From: Methylobacter marinus A45
GTDB taxonomy: Bacteria > Pseudomonadota > Gammaproteobacteria > Methylococcales > Methylomonadaceae
NCBI RefSeq assembly: GCF_000383855.1
Contig: NZ_KB912877.1
Coordinates: 3,392,282 to 3,456,281 of the forward strand
Reading direction: 5' to 3'
DNA length: 64,000 bases
The number at the start of each line of letters is the position of its first letter. Position 1 is the first letter of the stretch. Position numbers and translations under genes: made by a program. This document shows positions 8,034-16,402 of the stretch, piece after piece. The notes beneath the pieces were generated by a model that saw only the letters and a list, made by a program, of their open reading frames with translations, had not been told where the DNA came from and searched no databases.

Positions 8034-9729
8034 AATCAGCAGACAGGCTTATGCCGATATGTTCGGGCCGACTACCGGCGACCGCGTGCGCCTGGGCGAC
8101 AGCGGCCTGTTTCTGGAAGTGGAGGAAGACCGCACGGTTTACGGCGATGAAGTCAAATTCGGCGGCGGCAAGGTCATCCGCGACGGCATGGGGCAAAGCC
8201 AGGTTGATGGCACTCAGGCTATGGACCTGGTCATCACCAATGCCTTGATCGTCGATTACTGGGGCATCATCAAGGCTGATGTCGGCATCAAGAACGGCCG
8301 CATCGCTGGCGTCGGCAAGGCCGGCAATCCCGATACGCAACAGGGCGTCGACATCGTCATCGGCCCCGGCACCGAAATCGTCGCCGGGGAAGGCCAGATT
8401 CTGACGGCCGGCGGCATCGACGCGCATATCCATTTCATCTGTCCGCAGCAAATCGACGAAGCCCTGATGTCGGGCATCACCACCATGATCGGCGGCGGCA
8501 CCGGCCCCGCCACGGGCACGAACGCGACGACCTGCACGCCCGGCGCCTGGAATATTCATAATATGCTGCAATCGCTGGATGCGTTTCCCATGAACTTCGG
8601 CCTGCTCGGCAAGGGCAACGCCAGTCTGCCTGCGGCGTTGGAAGAACAGGTGCGCGCCGGAGCCATGGGCCTGAAGCTGCACGAAGACTGGGGCACGACG
8701 CCGGCGGCCATCGATTGCTGCCTGTCCGTGGCCGAGCGCTTTGACGTGCAGGTCGCGATTCACACCGACACCTTGAACGAGTCCGGGTTTGTCGAGGACA
8801 CCTTCGCCGCCTTCAAAGGCCGCGCCATCCATACCTATCACACCGAGGGCGCCGGCGGCGGCCATGCCCCCGATATCATCAAGGCCTGCGGCGAGGCCAA
8901 CGTGCTGCCGTCGTCGACGAATCCGACCCGGCCCTACACGGTCAACACCGTGGACGAGCATCTGGACATGCTGATGGTGTGCCACCATCTGGACCCGGGC
9001 ATCGCCGAGGACGTGGCTTTCGCCGAATCGCGCATTCGCCGCGAGACCATCGCCGCCGAGGATATTCTGCATGACCTGGGGGCCTTCTCGATGATCGCGT
9101 CCGATTCGCAGGCCATGGGCCGGGTCGGCGAGGTCATTATCCGCACCTGGCAGACCGCGCATAAAATGAAGGCGCAGCGCGGCAGCCTGGCGGAGGATTC
9201 GTCCCGCAACGACAATTTCCGCATCAAGCGCTATATCGCCAAATACACGATCAATCCGGCCATCAGCCATGGCATCGCGCATGAAGTCGGGTCCGTCGAA
9301 GTCGGCAAGCTGGCCGATCTGGTGCTGTGGCAGCCGGCCTTTTTCGCGGCCAAGCCCAGCCTGATCATTAAAGGCGGATTCATTGCCGCGGCACCCATGG
9401 GCGATCCCAATGCCTCGATTCCGACGCCGCAGCCGGTGCATTACCGGCCCATGTTCGGCGCCTTCGGCAGGGCCGCCGCGGCCAACTCGATGGTGTTTTT
9501 GCCGAAGGTCGCGGCCGAGGCCGACATGGCCGCGCTGCTGAAGCTGAACAAGCGGATCGGCGTGGTGGCGAACACGCGCACGATCGGCAAGAAAGATTTG
9601 ATTCACAATCATTACCAACCGCATATCGAAGTCGATCCGCAAACCTATTCGGTGCGCGCCGACGGCCTGCTGCTGACTTGCGAGCCGGCCGATGTGCTGC
9701 CTTTTGCCCAACGTTATTTTTTGTTTTGA
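8026..9729 (+). CDS. ureC: Urease alpha (catalytic) subunit UreC
   Basis: 567 residues, the same length as the well-studied Klebsiella subunit, and the active-site residues fall at the same numbers. The nickel ligands are His134 and His136 (DAHIHF), carbamylated Lys217 (GLKLHEDWG), His246, His272 ([15 protein letters not shown]) and Asp360 (ASDSQAMG). The mobile-flap Cys319-His320 (MVCHHLD) is present. The enzyme hydrolyses urea to ammonia and carbamate in the cytoplasm. All catalytic residues are present, so it should be active once metallated by UreDEFG. Confidence 0.98.
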   Translation: MSRISRQAYADMFGPTTGDRVRLGDSGLFLEVEEDRTVYGDEVKFGGGKVIRDGMGQSQVDGTQAMDLVITNALIVDYWGIIKADVGIKNGRIAGVGKAGNPDTQQGVDIVIGPGTEIVAGEGQILTAGGIDAHIHFICPQQIDEALMSGITTMIGGGTGPATGTNATTCTPGAWNIHNMLQSLDAFPMNFGLLGKGNASLPAALEEQVRAGAMGLKLHEDWGTTPAAIDCCLSVAERFDVQVAIHTDTLNESGFVEDTFAAFKGRAIHTYHTEGAGGGHAPDIIKACGEANVLPSSTNPTRPYTVNTVDEHLDMLMVCHHLDPGIAEDVAFAESRIRRETIAAEDILHDLGAFSMIASDSQAMGRVGEVIIRTWQTAHKMKAQRGSLAEDSSRNDNFRIKRYIAKYTINPAISHGIAHEVGSVEVGKLADLVLWQPAFFAAKPSLIIKGGFIAAAPMGDPNASIPTPQPVHYRPMFGAFGRAAAANSMVFLPKVAAEADMAALLKLNKRIGVVANTRTIGKKDLIHNHYQPHIEVDPQTYSVRADGLLLTCEPADVLPFAQRYFLF

Positions 9730-9731
9730 AA

Positions 9732-10163
9732 ATGCTGAAACTTACTGAACTGGCTCCGCCGGAGACGACTCCGGACGATGTGGTGACGCTGCCGTACGAA
9801 GCCCGGCAGAAAAGCCGGCTGTTGGTCAACACCGACAGCGGCACCGAAATCGGACTGTTTTTGCCGCGCGGCCAGGTGCTGCGCGAGGGGCTGATTTTAA
9901 CCGGCCCCGATCATTACCGCGTGCGCGTCGATGCGGCGCCGGAACCGCTGTCGGTGGTGCGCGCGGACGATGCCTTGCAATTCGCGCGCGCCTGCTATCA
10001 TCTCGGCAACCGGCATGTGGCCTTGCAGATCCGGCCCGGCGAGCTGCGTTTTCCGGCCGATCATGTCCTGGATCGCATGCTGGAAGGTCTGGGGCTGACG
10101 GTTACGCATGAGGAACTGCCGTTCGAACCGGAACAGGGCGCGTATCACGGCGATGGTCACTGA
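9732..10163 (+). CDS. ureE: Urease accessory protein UreE (nickel chaperone)
   Basis: 143 residues from the ATG at 9732, two bases after the ureC stop. UreE dimers carry nickel to the UreDFG-urease complex. The N-terminal peptide-binding-like domain includes LPYEARQKSRLLVNTDSGTEIGLFLPRG; the metal-binding domain includes CYHLGNRHVALQI, whose His residues are the expected dimer-interface ligands. The C-terminus is only GAYHGDGH, so there is no long His-rich tail as in some homologues. The frame extends upstream into ureC, but that would add unrelated residues. It overlaps ureF by 11 bp. Confidence 0.94.
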   Translation: MLKLTELAPPETTPDDVVTLPYEARQKSRLLVNTDSGTEIGLFLPRGQVLREGLILTGPDHYRVRVDAAPEPLSVVRADDALQFARACYHLGNRHVALQIRPGELRFPADHVLDRMLEGLGLTVTHEELPFEPEQGAYHGDGH

Positions 10164-10827
10164 TCTGGCCTTGCTGCGTTTGCTGCAGCTGGTCAGCCCC
10201 GGCCTGCCGGTCGGCATGTACAGTTATTCCCAGGGCCTGGAGCGAGCGGTCGACGATGGCTGGATAACCGATGCAGGCGAAGCCGGCGCATGGCTGGACG
10301 GCCTGATGCATGGCGGCATGGTGTGCATCGACCTGCCTGTGCTGGCGAGGTTTTATCAGGCCTGGCAAGGCGGGGCCATGGAACAGCTGGAGCACTGGAG
10401 CCGGGTTCTGATCGCCTGCCGCGAAACGGCCGAGCTGCGGGCCGAGGACCGGCAAACCGGCCAGGCCCTGGCGCGCCTGCTGGACGGTTTGGCGATAACT
10501 GAAATGCAGCCCTGGATACGTAAGCCGGAAGCGACGCTGGCCGCGGTGTTCGCGTTTGCCGCCGTCAACTGGAGCATTCCCCTGCGCGAAACCGCCATCG
10601 GCTATCTGTGGAGCTGGCTGGAAAACCAGGTGCTGTGCGCGGTAAAGCTGGTGCCGTTGGGGCAGGTGGCGGGGCAGCGGCTATTGGCCGATCTGGCCGG
10701 AAACATACCGGCCCTGGTCGATGAGGCGTTAACCCTTGCCGATGAGGGCATCGGCGGCAGCGCTTTCGGTCTGGCCCTGGCCAGCAGCCGCCATGAAATG
10801 CAGTATTCCCGATTATTTCGTTCTTGA
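10153..10827 (+). CDS. ureF: Urease accessory protein UreF
   Basis: 224 residues from the ATG at 10153, inside the 3' end of ureE. UreF is an all-helical protein that bridges UreD and UreG and acts as a fidelity checkpoint for nickel insertion. Typical blocks are [24 protein letters not shown] near residue 5, [21 protein letters not shown] near 160, and a C-terminus [14 protein letters not shown]. An upstream in-frame ATG at 10108 lies deeper in ureE and gives a basic tail absent from the family. Confidence 0.94.
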   Translation: MVTDLALLRLLQLVSPGLPVGMYSYSQGLERAVDDGWITDAGEAGAWLDGLMHGGMVCIDLPVLARFYQAWQGGAMEQLEHWSRVLIACRETAELRAEDRQTGQALARLLDGLAITEMQPWIRKPEATLAAVFAFAAVNWSIPLRETAIGYLWSWLENQVLCAVKLVPLGQVAGQRLLADLAGNIPALVDEALTLADEGIGGSAFGLALASSRHEMQYSRLFRS

Positions 10828-10835
10828 GAGGATGT

Positions 10836-11447
10836 ATGAGTGACAAACAGGTATTGAGAGTCGGCGTCGGCGGGCCGGTCGGCTCCGGCAAAACGGCGCT
10901 GGTGGATGCGCTGTGCAAGCGAATGCGCGATCGCTTCGAAATCGGCGTGGTGACCAACGATATTTATACCCGCGAGGACCAGGAATTCCTGATTCGCAGC
11001 CAGGCGCTGCCGGAAGCGCGCATTTTGGGCGTGGAGACCGGCGGCTGCCCGCACACGGCCATTCGCGAGGACGCCTCGATGAATCTGGCGGCGGTCGATG
11101 AGCTGATCGAGCGTTTTGATAATCTCGACTTCATCATGGTGGAGAGCGGCGGCGACAATCTCAGCGCCACGTTCAGTCCGGAACTGGCCGATCTGACGAT
11201 CTACGTGATCGACGTATCGGCCGGCGACAAGATACCGCGCAAGGGCGGACCCGGCATTACCCGCTCGGATCTGCTGGTCATCAACAAGATCGATCTGGCG
11301 CCTTACGTGGGCGCATCGCTGGACGTCATGGACCGGGATGCGCGTAAGATGCGCGGCACACGGCCGTTTGCCTTTACCAACCTGAAAACCGGGGAAGGCC
11401 TTAAAGCGGTCGAGGATTTCATTATCCAGGCGGGCATGCTGGACTGA
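10836..11447 (+). CDS. ureG: Urease accessory GTPase UreG
   Basis: 203 residues from the ATG at 10836, preceded by GAGAGG; the spacing to ureF is 8 bp. UreG is the SIMIBI-class GTPase whose GTP hydrolysis drives nickel transfer into urease. The P-loop GGPVGSGKT is at 12-20, the metal-binding Cys-Pro-His is at 71-73, the [17 protein letters not shown] block follows, and NKID is the base-specificity motif. This is the last gene of the urea operon; the next gene is convergent. No clear terminator with a T-run was seen in the 44-bp gap. Confidence 0.96.
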   Translation: MSDKQVLRVGVGGPVGSGKTALVDALCKRMRDRFEIGVVTNDIYTREDQEFLIRSQALPEARILGVETGGCPHTAIREDASMNLAAVDELIERFDNLDFIMVESGGDNLSATFSPELADLTIYVIDVSAGDKIPRKGGPGITRSDLLVINKIDLAPYVGASLDVMDRDARKMRGTRPFAFTNLKTGEGLKAVEDFIIQAGMLD

Positions 11448-11491
11448 CGGCAGCACCACCACCGGGGCAAACCGCCCGCGCCCCCGGCGGA

Positions 11492-12094
11492 TCAGTCAAT
11501 GCCGCGGCCCCACTGTCCGGCATAAAAGCGTTCATTCAGCGCGGCCCGGGTACGTGCGGCCCGTTCGGCGTCCTTGAAACCGTCATCGAGCACGTCAATA
11601 CCGGCCTGGTAACCGACAGCCAGCATCGCCATCGGCCGGCAATCGTCCGGCAGGTTAAAAGCCTCGCGGGCCTTATCGCCATCAAAGCCGGCCATTTGAT
11701 GCACGCTCAGCCCCAATGCGGTCGCCTGCAAACTCAGGCTGAGGCTGGCGGCGCCGGTATCGTACATCGCGCTGCGGTTAGGCTGGCCGTTATGATTGAA
11801 ATTGTCCATGGCTATGGACAGGATCAGTACCGGGGCGTTTTTGGCCCATTGCCGGTTGCGTTCCGACAGCGTTGCCAATGCGCGCTGCCAGGCGGCTTCA
11901 TCAACGGCTTTGTCGCACACGATAAAACGCCAGGGCTGATCGTTAAAGGAAGAGGGCGCCCAGCGCGCGGCTTCCAGCAGCGCCAGCAAATCGTCACGGC
12001 CCACCTGCCGGTCAGGATCGAAGGCTCTGGGGCTCCAGCGCGACTGGATAAGATCGTGGATTTTTACCCGGGTTATCGCAGGTTTTTGCGGCAT
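11492..12094 (-). CDS. Nitroreductase family protein
   Basis: 200-residue FMN-dependent oxidoreductase of the nitroreductase family. Features seen are SRWSPRAFDPDRQV near residue 17 (the SxRxF-type FMN phosphate contact), EAARWAPSSFNDQPWRFIV near 41, and the GAASLSLSLQATALGLSVHQM helix; the C-terminal MLAVGYQAG closes the FMN site. The physiological substrate cannot be told from sequence. It is the last of three minus-strand genes (DoxX, pirin, nitroreductase), 36 bp after the pirin gene, a redox or electrophile-stress type grouping. Confidence 0.88.
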   Translation of the reverse strand: MPQKPAITRVKIHDLIQSRWSPRAFDPDRQVGRDDLLALLEAARWAPSSFNDQPWRFIVCDKAVDEAAWQRALATLSERNRQWAKNAPVLILSIAMDNFNHNGQPNRSAMYDTGAASLSLSLQATALGLSVHQMAGFDGDKAREAFNLPDDCRPMAMLAVGYQAGIDVLDDGFKDAERAARTRAALNERFYAGQWGRGID

Positions 12095-12130
12095 GTTCGT
12101 CTCCTTATGTCGGGTTGGATTAAAACGGAT

Positions 12131-12991
12131 TCACAGCGTCAGCACGCCATCCCGGTAATCACGAAACGCCTGTTCGATTTCCTCGGTGCTGTTCATGACA
12201 AACGGACCGGCCTGCACCACCGGTTCGTTCAACGGCAGCGCGGCCATCACCAGAAACCGTGCCGGCTGATCCTGTGTTGCCAGCCGCAGGTTGTCGCCGT
12301 CAATTAACTGCCCCAGTTGCCCGGCCTTTAAAATCCTGGCCGAGCCGCCGACAGCCAGCTCGCCCTGGTAAACATGGATCAAGGCGGTATGCCGCATGCT
12401 TACCGGTATGTCCAGTTGTTGCCCAGGAGCCAGCCGGACGTCGAAAAACAGCGGCCGTGTCGTCACGCCGGTTACCGCGCCGGATATCGTTTGCGTTTCG
12501 GTCACATAGTCGCCGGCGATGATCTTGATGTAACCGCCATCCGCCAATGCAATCCGGGGGATGTCCGCAGCCTCAAAATCCTGGTAATGCGGCGGCTTCA
12601 TTTTTTCCCTGGCGGGCAGGTTAATCCATAATTGAAAGCCGTGCAACGAGCCGTTTTCCTGCTCCGGCATCTCTGAATGAATAATGCCATGCGCGGCCGT
12701 CATCCATTGCACGCCGCCCGCGCGCAGATGCCCTTCATTGCCCAGATGGTCGCGGTGCAGCATGGCGCCCTCGAGCATATAAGTCACGGTCTCAAAGCCG
12801 CGGTGCGGATGATCCGGGAAGCCGCCGATGTAATCCGCCGCCTGATCCGATCCAAATTCATCCAGCAGGATAAAAGGGTCGAAAGCGTTGTTTTGCTGTG
12901 GGCTGATGATCCGTTTCAGTTTGACGCCGTGGCCATCCGAGGTGCTTTGCCCGGTGATAACGGCCGCGAGTTGCCGAGTTTGCTTATTCAT
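12131..12991 (-). CDS. Pirin family protein
   Basis: 286 residues with the two-cupin pirin fold. The N-terminal cupin has DEFGSDQAADYIGGFPDHPHRGFETVTYMLEG, where the His-x-His and the later HSEMPEQ supply the expected metal ligands; the C-terminal half is the pirin-C domain. Some bacterial pirins act as quercetin dioxygenases or as redox sensors; no specific role can be assigned. It overlaps the DoxX gene by 8 bp, so the two are co-translated. Confidence 0.92.
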   Translation of the reverse strand: MNKQTRQLAAVITGQSTSDGHGVKLKRIISPQQNNAFDPFILLDEFGSDQAADYIGGFPDHPHRGFETVTYMLEGAMLHRDHLGNEGHLRAGGVQWMTAAHGIIHSEMPEQENGSLHGFQLWINLPAREKMKPPHYQDFEAADIPRIALADGGYIKIIAGDYVTETQTISGAVTGVTTRPLFFDVRLAPGQQLDIPVSMRHTALIHVYQGELAVGGSARILKAGQLGQLIDGDNLRLATQDQPARFLVMAALPLNEPVVQAGPFVMNSTEEIEQAFRDYRDGVLTL

Positions 12992-13439
12992 AATTCGTCT
13001 CCCGTGTGTCGATCAAATAGCGGTCCAGCGAATACCGGCCGCCGCCGATAACCGTCAATGCGAGGGTTGCCGACAATAATGCCAGCGCGTATTCAATGCC
13101 GTGGCTAGACAGAAAAAAGCCGTTGCCCCAATGCACCCAGAACAAGGCGACCAGCATGGTAACGGCGCTAATCACCGCCGCGGGCCGCGTCAGTAAACCC
13201 AGAACCAACGCAATACCGCCAAAAAATTCGGCACTGCCCGCCAATAACGCCATAACAAACCCCGGATTTAACCCCACCGATGCCATCCATTGTCCTGTGC
13301 CTTCCAGTCCATTGCCGCCAAACCACGCAAATAATTTCTGGCTGCCATGCGCGGCCAGGATTAAACCGATGGGAACCCGCAGTATGATGGCTTCCAGGCC
13401 CGCATCGGAAATCAGCGTTCTTTTGATTAAATTGTTCAT
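12984..13439 (-). CDS. DoxX family membrane protein
   Basis: 151-residue protein with four hydrophobic helices of the DoxX/DoxD-like family. Seen features are RVPIGLILAAHGSQKLFAWFGGNGL near residue 20 and FFGGIALVLGLLTRPAAVISAVTMLVALFWVHWGNGFFL. Members often accompany pirin and nitroreductase genes and are linked to redox homeostasis. It is first in its operon, divergent from a LysR regulator across 123 bp. Confidence 0.9.
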   Translation of the reverse strand: MNNLIKRTLISDAGLEAIILRVPIGLILAAHGSQKLFAWFGGNGLEGTGQWMASVGLNPGFVMALLAGSAEFFGGIALVLGLLTRPAAVISAVTMLVALFWVHWGNGFFLSSHGIEYALALLSATLALTVIGGGRYSLDRYLIDTRETNYE

Positions 13440-13528
13440 AACCGCTCCTTAGAATGTTCAAGTTGGAAACTTCGAATTGATTATAGAGTTGGCTGAAATA
13501 ATAAAAAGCGATAGATTCTGCTCAATAA

Positions 13529-13545
13529 GTTCAAAATATTTGAAC
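13529..13545. promoter_or_regulatory. Putative LysR-type operator
   Basis: GTTCAAA-ata-TTTGAAC is a perfect interrupted palindrome containing the T-N11-A form typical of LysR-family sites. It lies between the divergent DoxX and LysR genes, 18 bp before the regulator's start. A weaker related dyad (TTCAAGTTggaaACTTCGAA) is near 13456-13475, on the DoxX side. Binding is inferred from position and symmetry. Confidence 0.6.
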
Positions 13546-13562
13546 AATAAACACAGGCAGAC

Positions 13563-14456
13563 ATGAAATATCCTATTACTCTCGACGCGCTGGAAGTGCT
13601 CGATGCCATTGACCGGAAAGGCAGTTTTGCCGCCGCGGCCAATGAATTATTCCGGGTTCCTTCGGCTATCTCTTATACCGTGCAGAAATTGGAGCAGGAC
13701 CTGAATGTGGTCTTGTTTCGCAAAGAAGGCAGAAAAGCCGTGCTGACACAGGCCGGAAAAGTATTGCTTGAGCAAGGCCGGGACATTCTGGAGGCAACGG
13801 AGCGTTTGGCGATAGCCACGAAAAAAGCCCATGGCGGCTGGGAACCTGTTTTCAATATCGCGATAGATTCAATTTTGAGTTTTGATTTCATCTATCCGTT
13901 GATAGCCAGGTTTTACGAGGTGATGCCGGATATCGAAATCAATATTTATGAGGAGGTATTAGGCGGCGCGCAGGAAGCGATCACCAGTAATCGCGCTGAT
14001 CTGGTAATAGGAACGGGCGCTGAGCCGATGCCGGGCCAGGCGGTTAAATATCAACAGATTCAGCGCATCGAATGGATTTTCGCTGTTGCGCCGGGGCATG
14101 AGCTGACCAAAGCATCTCTGCCGCTGTCCCGGCAACAGATTGAGCAGCACCGTTTTATCGTGGTCAGGGATTCATCCAGGAATCAGGCGCCGCGAAGCCA
14201 GCGCGTGTTTAGCAAGCGACCGGTACTGAGCGTGCCGTCGGTAACGGAGAAAATACAGGCCCAATGTCTGGGCTTAGGTGTCGGTTTTATACCGGCGCAC
14301 CGGATTCGGGACTTGCTTGAACAGGGTCGGCTTATTGCTCTGCCGGTAGAAAACACGGCACCGGTAGAAATTATCGGCATGGCCTGGAAAACAACAAATA
14401 ATGGCAAGGTCCTGGGCTGGTTTATCGAGCAGTTGTCCCGGCATGATTTCGCTTAG
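13563..14456 (+). CDS. LysR family transcriptional regulator
   Basis: 297 residues with an N-terminal winged helix-turn-helix (LDAIDRKGSFAAAANELF ... SAISYTVQKLEQDL, residues ~8-45) and a C-terminal periplasmic-binding-like effector domain. It is divergent from the DoxX-pirin-nitroreductase operon, the usual arrangement for a LysR protein controlling its neighbour. The effector is unknown. Stop TAG at 14454. Confidence 0.92.
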   Translation: MKYPITLDALEVLDAIDRKGSFAAAANELFRVPSAISYTVQKLEQDLNVVLFRKEGRKAVLTQAGKVLLEQGRDILEATERLAIATKKAHGGWEPVFNIAIDSILSFDFIYPLIARFYEVMPDIEINIYEEVLGGAQEAITSNRADLVIGTGAEPMPGQAVKYQQIQRIEWIFAVAPGHELTKASLPLSRQQIEQHRFIVVRDSSRNQAPRSQRVFSKRPVLSVPSVTEKIQAQCLGLGVGFIPAHRIRDLLEQGRLIALPVENTAPVEIIGMAWKTTNNGKVLGWFIEQLSRHDFA

Positions 14457-14835
14457 GAATATTTTATCCGACATCCCGCAGCCGATTCAGCCACTACCGG
14501 AATAATATGAAACATGGAAATCACCTAATAATTTGCGATGCGGCTTATACAAATCAAAGGGGTCGCCTGCATCGTGCGGATGCATTGTAGGGGCGGACCT
14601 GCGTGTCCGCCCTGTTTCGGGTGCACAACGGGCTATCGGAGAACCGTTAGCCAAAGGTGAACCGTTGGGCAAGGGCGAACACACAGGTTCGCCCCTAACG
14701 TGTCCGCCTCCACACCAGCTATAGACAATGCGGGTTTTTTACCCGTCAAAACAGCCTGGTTTTTGGAATTCATCCACGATTAAGATTCAAAGGTTATGCT
14801 AGCGCTTCACGTTATTTTCACTAAGAGACAAATTC
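14457..14835. other. Gene-free gap with dispersed repeat
   Basis: 379 bp between the LysR gene and a small secreted protein. Most of the middle (14578-14709) is the hairpin repeat described separately. The last ~100 bp before 14836 presumably hold the promoter of the downstream gene. No credible ORF with a ribosome site was seen. Confidence 0.7.
14578..14709. repeat. Dispersed hairpin repeat, copy 2 (longer)
   Basis: The first 69 bp match 935-1003 with one difference. Copy 2 continues with a second inverted segment, GGGCGAAC-acacag-GTTCGCCC at about 14671-14692, followed by another GTGTCCGCC near 14700. The extra arms suggest a composite repeat of which copy 1 is a truncated form. Confidence 0.8.
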
Positions 14836-15261
14836 ATGCGAAACAAAGCGATTTTATTCAGTTCCTTGTTGATGGCATCCGGCACGGCACTGGCCGGAGA
14901 AAGTTTACTGGAAGCGGCCGCCAAACAAGTAGCCAGGGATGTCGCCACGTCCACGGCTCCCGAGGCTGCCCAGGGAGCGGCCGAGGCAGAGCGGATACTG
15001 CAGCAGACTCAACAGTTAAAAGGACGCGTGGAAAGCGCACCTCAGGCCGTTAAAGAGCGGACGCTGAACGCGGCAAAGGAAACGGCGAGACAACAACTCG
15101 AGCGGGCGACGCCGGAACAAGTCAGGCAGGGCACGGAAACCGTAAAAAGGCTGAAAGGCCAGGTTGAAAACATGCCGCAATCCACCGAACAGGCCGCCGA
15201 GGCGGCCAAGACCCGGGCCAAGCAAAAAACCGCCGAGAAAGTGCTCGAACTGTTGCGCTGA
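14836..15261 (+). CDS. Small secreted helical protein of unknown function
   Basis: 141 residues. A signal peptide is clear (MRNKAILFSSLLMASGTALA, cleavage after ALA), giving a mature protein of about 120 residues dominated by Ala, Gln, Glu, Arg and Lys, with no aromatic residue, predicted wholly helical. Two related stretches, QQLKGRVESAPQAVKERT and VKRLKGQVENMPQSTEQA, about 60 residues apart, suggest an internal repeat. I do not recognise the family; a periplasmic helical or apolipoprotein-like role is only a guess. It is followed 29 bp later by a strong terminator, so it is probably a single-gene unit. Confidence 0.75.
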   Translation: MRNKAILFSSLLMASGTALAGESLLEAAAKQVARDVATSTAPEAAQGAAEAERILQQTQQLKGRVESAPQAVKERTLNAAKETARQQLERATPEQVRQGTETVKRLKGQVENMPQSTEQAAEAAKTRAKQKTAEKVLELLR

Positions 15262-15290
15262 TATTCTTGGAACCAAGACCCATTTCGGGC

Positions 15291-15320
15291 AAAAAGGCCG
15301 GTTTATCCGGCCTTTTTTTT
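15291..15320 (+). terminator. Rho-independent terminator
   Basis: AAAAAGGCCGG-tttat-CCGGCC followed by eight T. It ends the transcript of the small secreted protein gene. Confidence 0.9.
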
Positions 15321-15540
15321 CTGGCGCCGGCCAGGCGCGATGTAAAGTCAATTATGCCGCCCGTGGCGCTGCCTGCGGACGGAACCTCGTTCGCTCATCA
15401 ATATCGAGCTAATTAACTGATTGATTCACAATGCAATAACAAAAAGGGATGGATTTTTGTTCTCTTTTTGCTCTCTTTTTTGCTGTCAGTTCAGACCGAT
15501 TTTGCTAAGCTTGCAAAAAAATAACTTCTCAGGAAAGGCT

Positions 15541-16176
15541 ATGAATGCATTAACCCGGCGGCAGCGGGAAATCCTCGATTTTCTGCGTGACAATCAGGAG
15601 AAATTTCCATACCCGCCCACGCTGGATGAACTCTGCGCGGCGCTGGGCATGTCCTCGCGGGGTTCACTGCACAAGCACATCTCGGCCTTGATTGACGCGG
15701 AACTGGTGCAGCCGTTCGATGGCAACAAGCAAGGCGGTATCCGTCTGACCGATCAGGCGCGGCGCGGCGAGGACGCTGGCGAGCAAGGCTTGCCGTTTGT
15801 CGGCAGGATCGCCGCCGGCAAGCCGATCGAGGCTATCGAGAATATCCATTACATGGCCGTGCCCGAAGTCCTGAAAAGCGATAAGCCCTGCTATGTGTTG
15901 CAGGTCAAGGGCGAATCGATGATCGAGGCCGGCATTTTCGACGGCGACTGGGTGGTCATCGAGCAACGCAATTATGCGCAGAACGGCGAGATCGTCGTGG
16001 CGCTGGTCGACAAATCGGAAGCGACCCTGAAATACATCGAGCAGACGCCGGATAAGGTGCTGCTGATCCCGGCCAATGCCAGCATGGTCGCCATGGCCTA
16101 CCTTCCGGAGCAGGTAGAGATCCAGGGTGTGCTGGTGGGGCAGATGCGCAGTTATCGTTCGCTATTAAATAAATAA
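15541..16176 (+). CDS. lexA: LexA repressor
   Basis: 211 residues from the ATG at 15541, preceded by AGGAAAGG. LexA represses SOS genes and self-cleaves when RecA is activated. The N-terminal winged helix spans roughly residues 1-70 (LTRRQREILDFLRDN; DNA-contacting helix about SRGSLHKHISALID). The predicted cleavage site is Ala92-Gly93 in GRIAAGKP, with nucleophile Ser126 (KGESMIEAG) and Lys164 (EATLKYIE). The frame is open 120 bp upstream, but only the ATG has a ribosome site. A classical CTGT-N8-ACAG box was not found in the upstream gap, so autoregulation is not shown. A small membrane peptide gene follows after 14 bp. Confidence 0.95.
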   Translation: MNALTRRQREILDFLRDNQEKFPYPPTLDELCAALGMSSRGSLHKHISALIDAELVQPFDGNKQGGIRLTDQARRGEDAGEQGLPFVGRIAAGKPIEAIENIHYMAVPEVLKSDKPCYVLQVKGESMIEAGIFDGDWVVIEQRNYAQNGEIVVALVDKSEATLKYIEQTPDKVLLIPANASMVAMAYLPEQVEIQGVLVGQMRSYRSLLNK

Positions 16177-16190
16177 AAAGGGGAATCATC

Positions 16191-16340
16191 ATGCCAAGAA
16201 GAATTCACATGCAGGACCAGGTCGGAGCCAACAAAATCGAGGAGATTATGCGCCACGACTACGGGCAGTGCTCTCTGGAATTGTGGGTGGCGAAGTTTGC
16301 CGTGGTGGGCGCATTTATGCTGCTGGGGGTGTATTGGTAA
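16191..16340 (+). CDS. 49-residue single-pass membrane peptide behind lexA
   Basis: Starts at ATG 16191 with AAAAGGGG just upstream and ends at TAA 16338-16340. The first ~30 residues are polar (MPRRIHMQDQVGANKIEEI ...), then a hydrophobic helix (LWVAKFAVVGAFMLLGVYW) runs to the last residue. The 14-bp spacing to lexA implies co-transcription, so it may be SOS-controlled. Small membrane peptides made under SOS control (for example the SulA-independent division inhibitors and TisB) are precedents, but no homology to them is claimed. Function unknown. Confidence 0.75.
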   Translation: MPRRIHMQDQVGANKIEEIMRHDYGQCSLELWVAKFAVVGAFMLLGVYW

Positions 16341-16402
16341 GGGAAAGCGAGGCGTTTTCCCCGGTGAAGGCGTCGTGACTGTTTCCGCTTCCGGGTGGTT
16401 TG

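Noticed and set aside
7738-9711. Long minus-strand open frame (657 codons) opposite ureBC
   Set aside because: It mirrors the highly conserved ureC gene in GC-rich DNA; its product is His/Arg/Gln-rich with no domain and no ribosome site.
14533-14724. 63-codon plus frame in the repeat
   Set aside because: It translates the dispersed repeat (ADLRVRPVSGAQ-type peptide), a well-known kind of spurious prediction.
15421-15540. Longer lexA start at 15421
   Set aside because: The added 40 residues are not LexA-like and lack a ribosome site; ATG 15541 fits the family.
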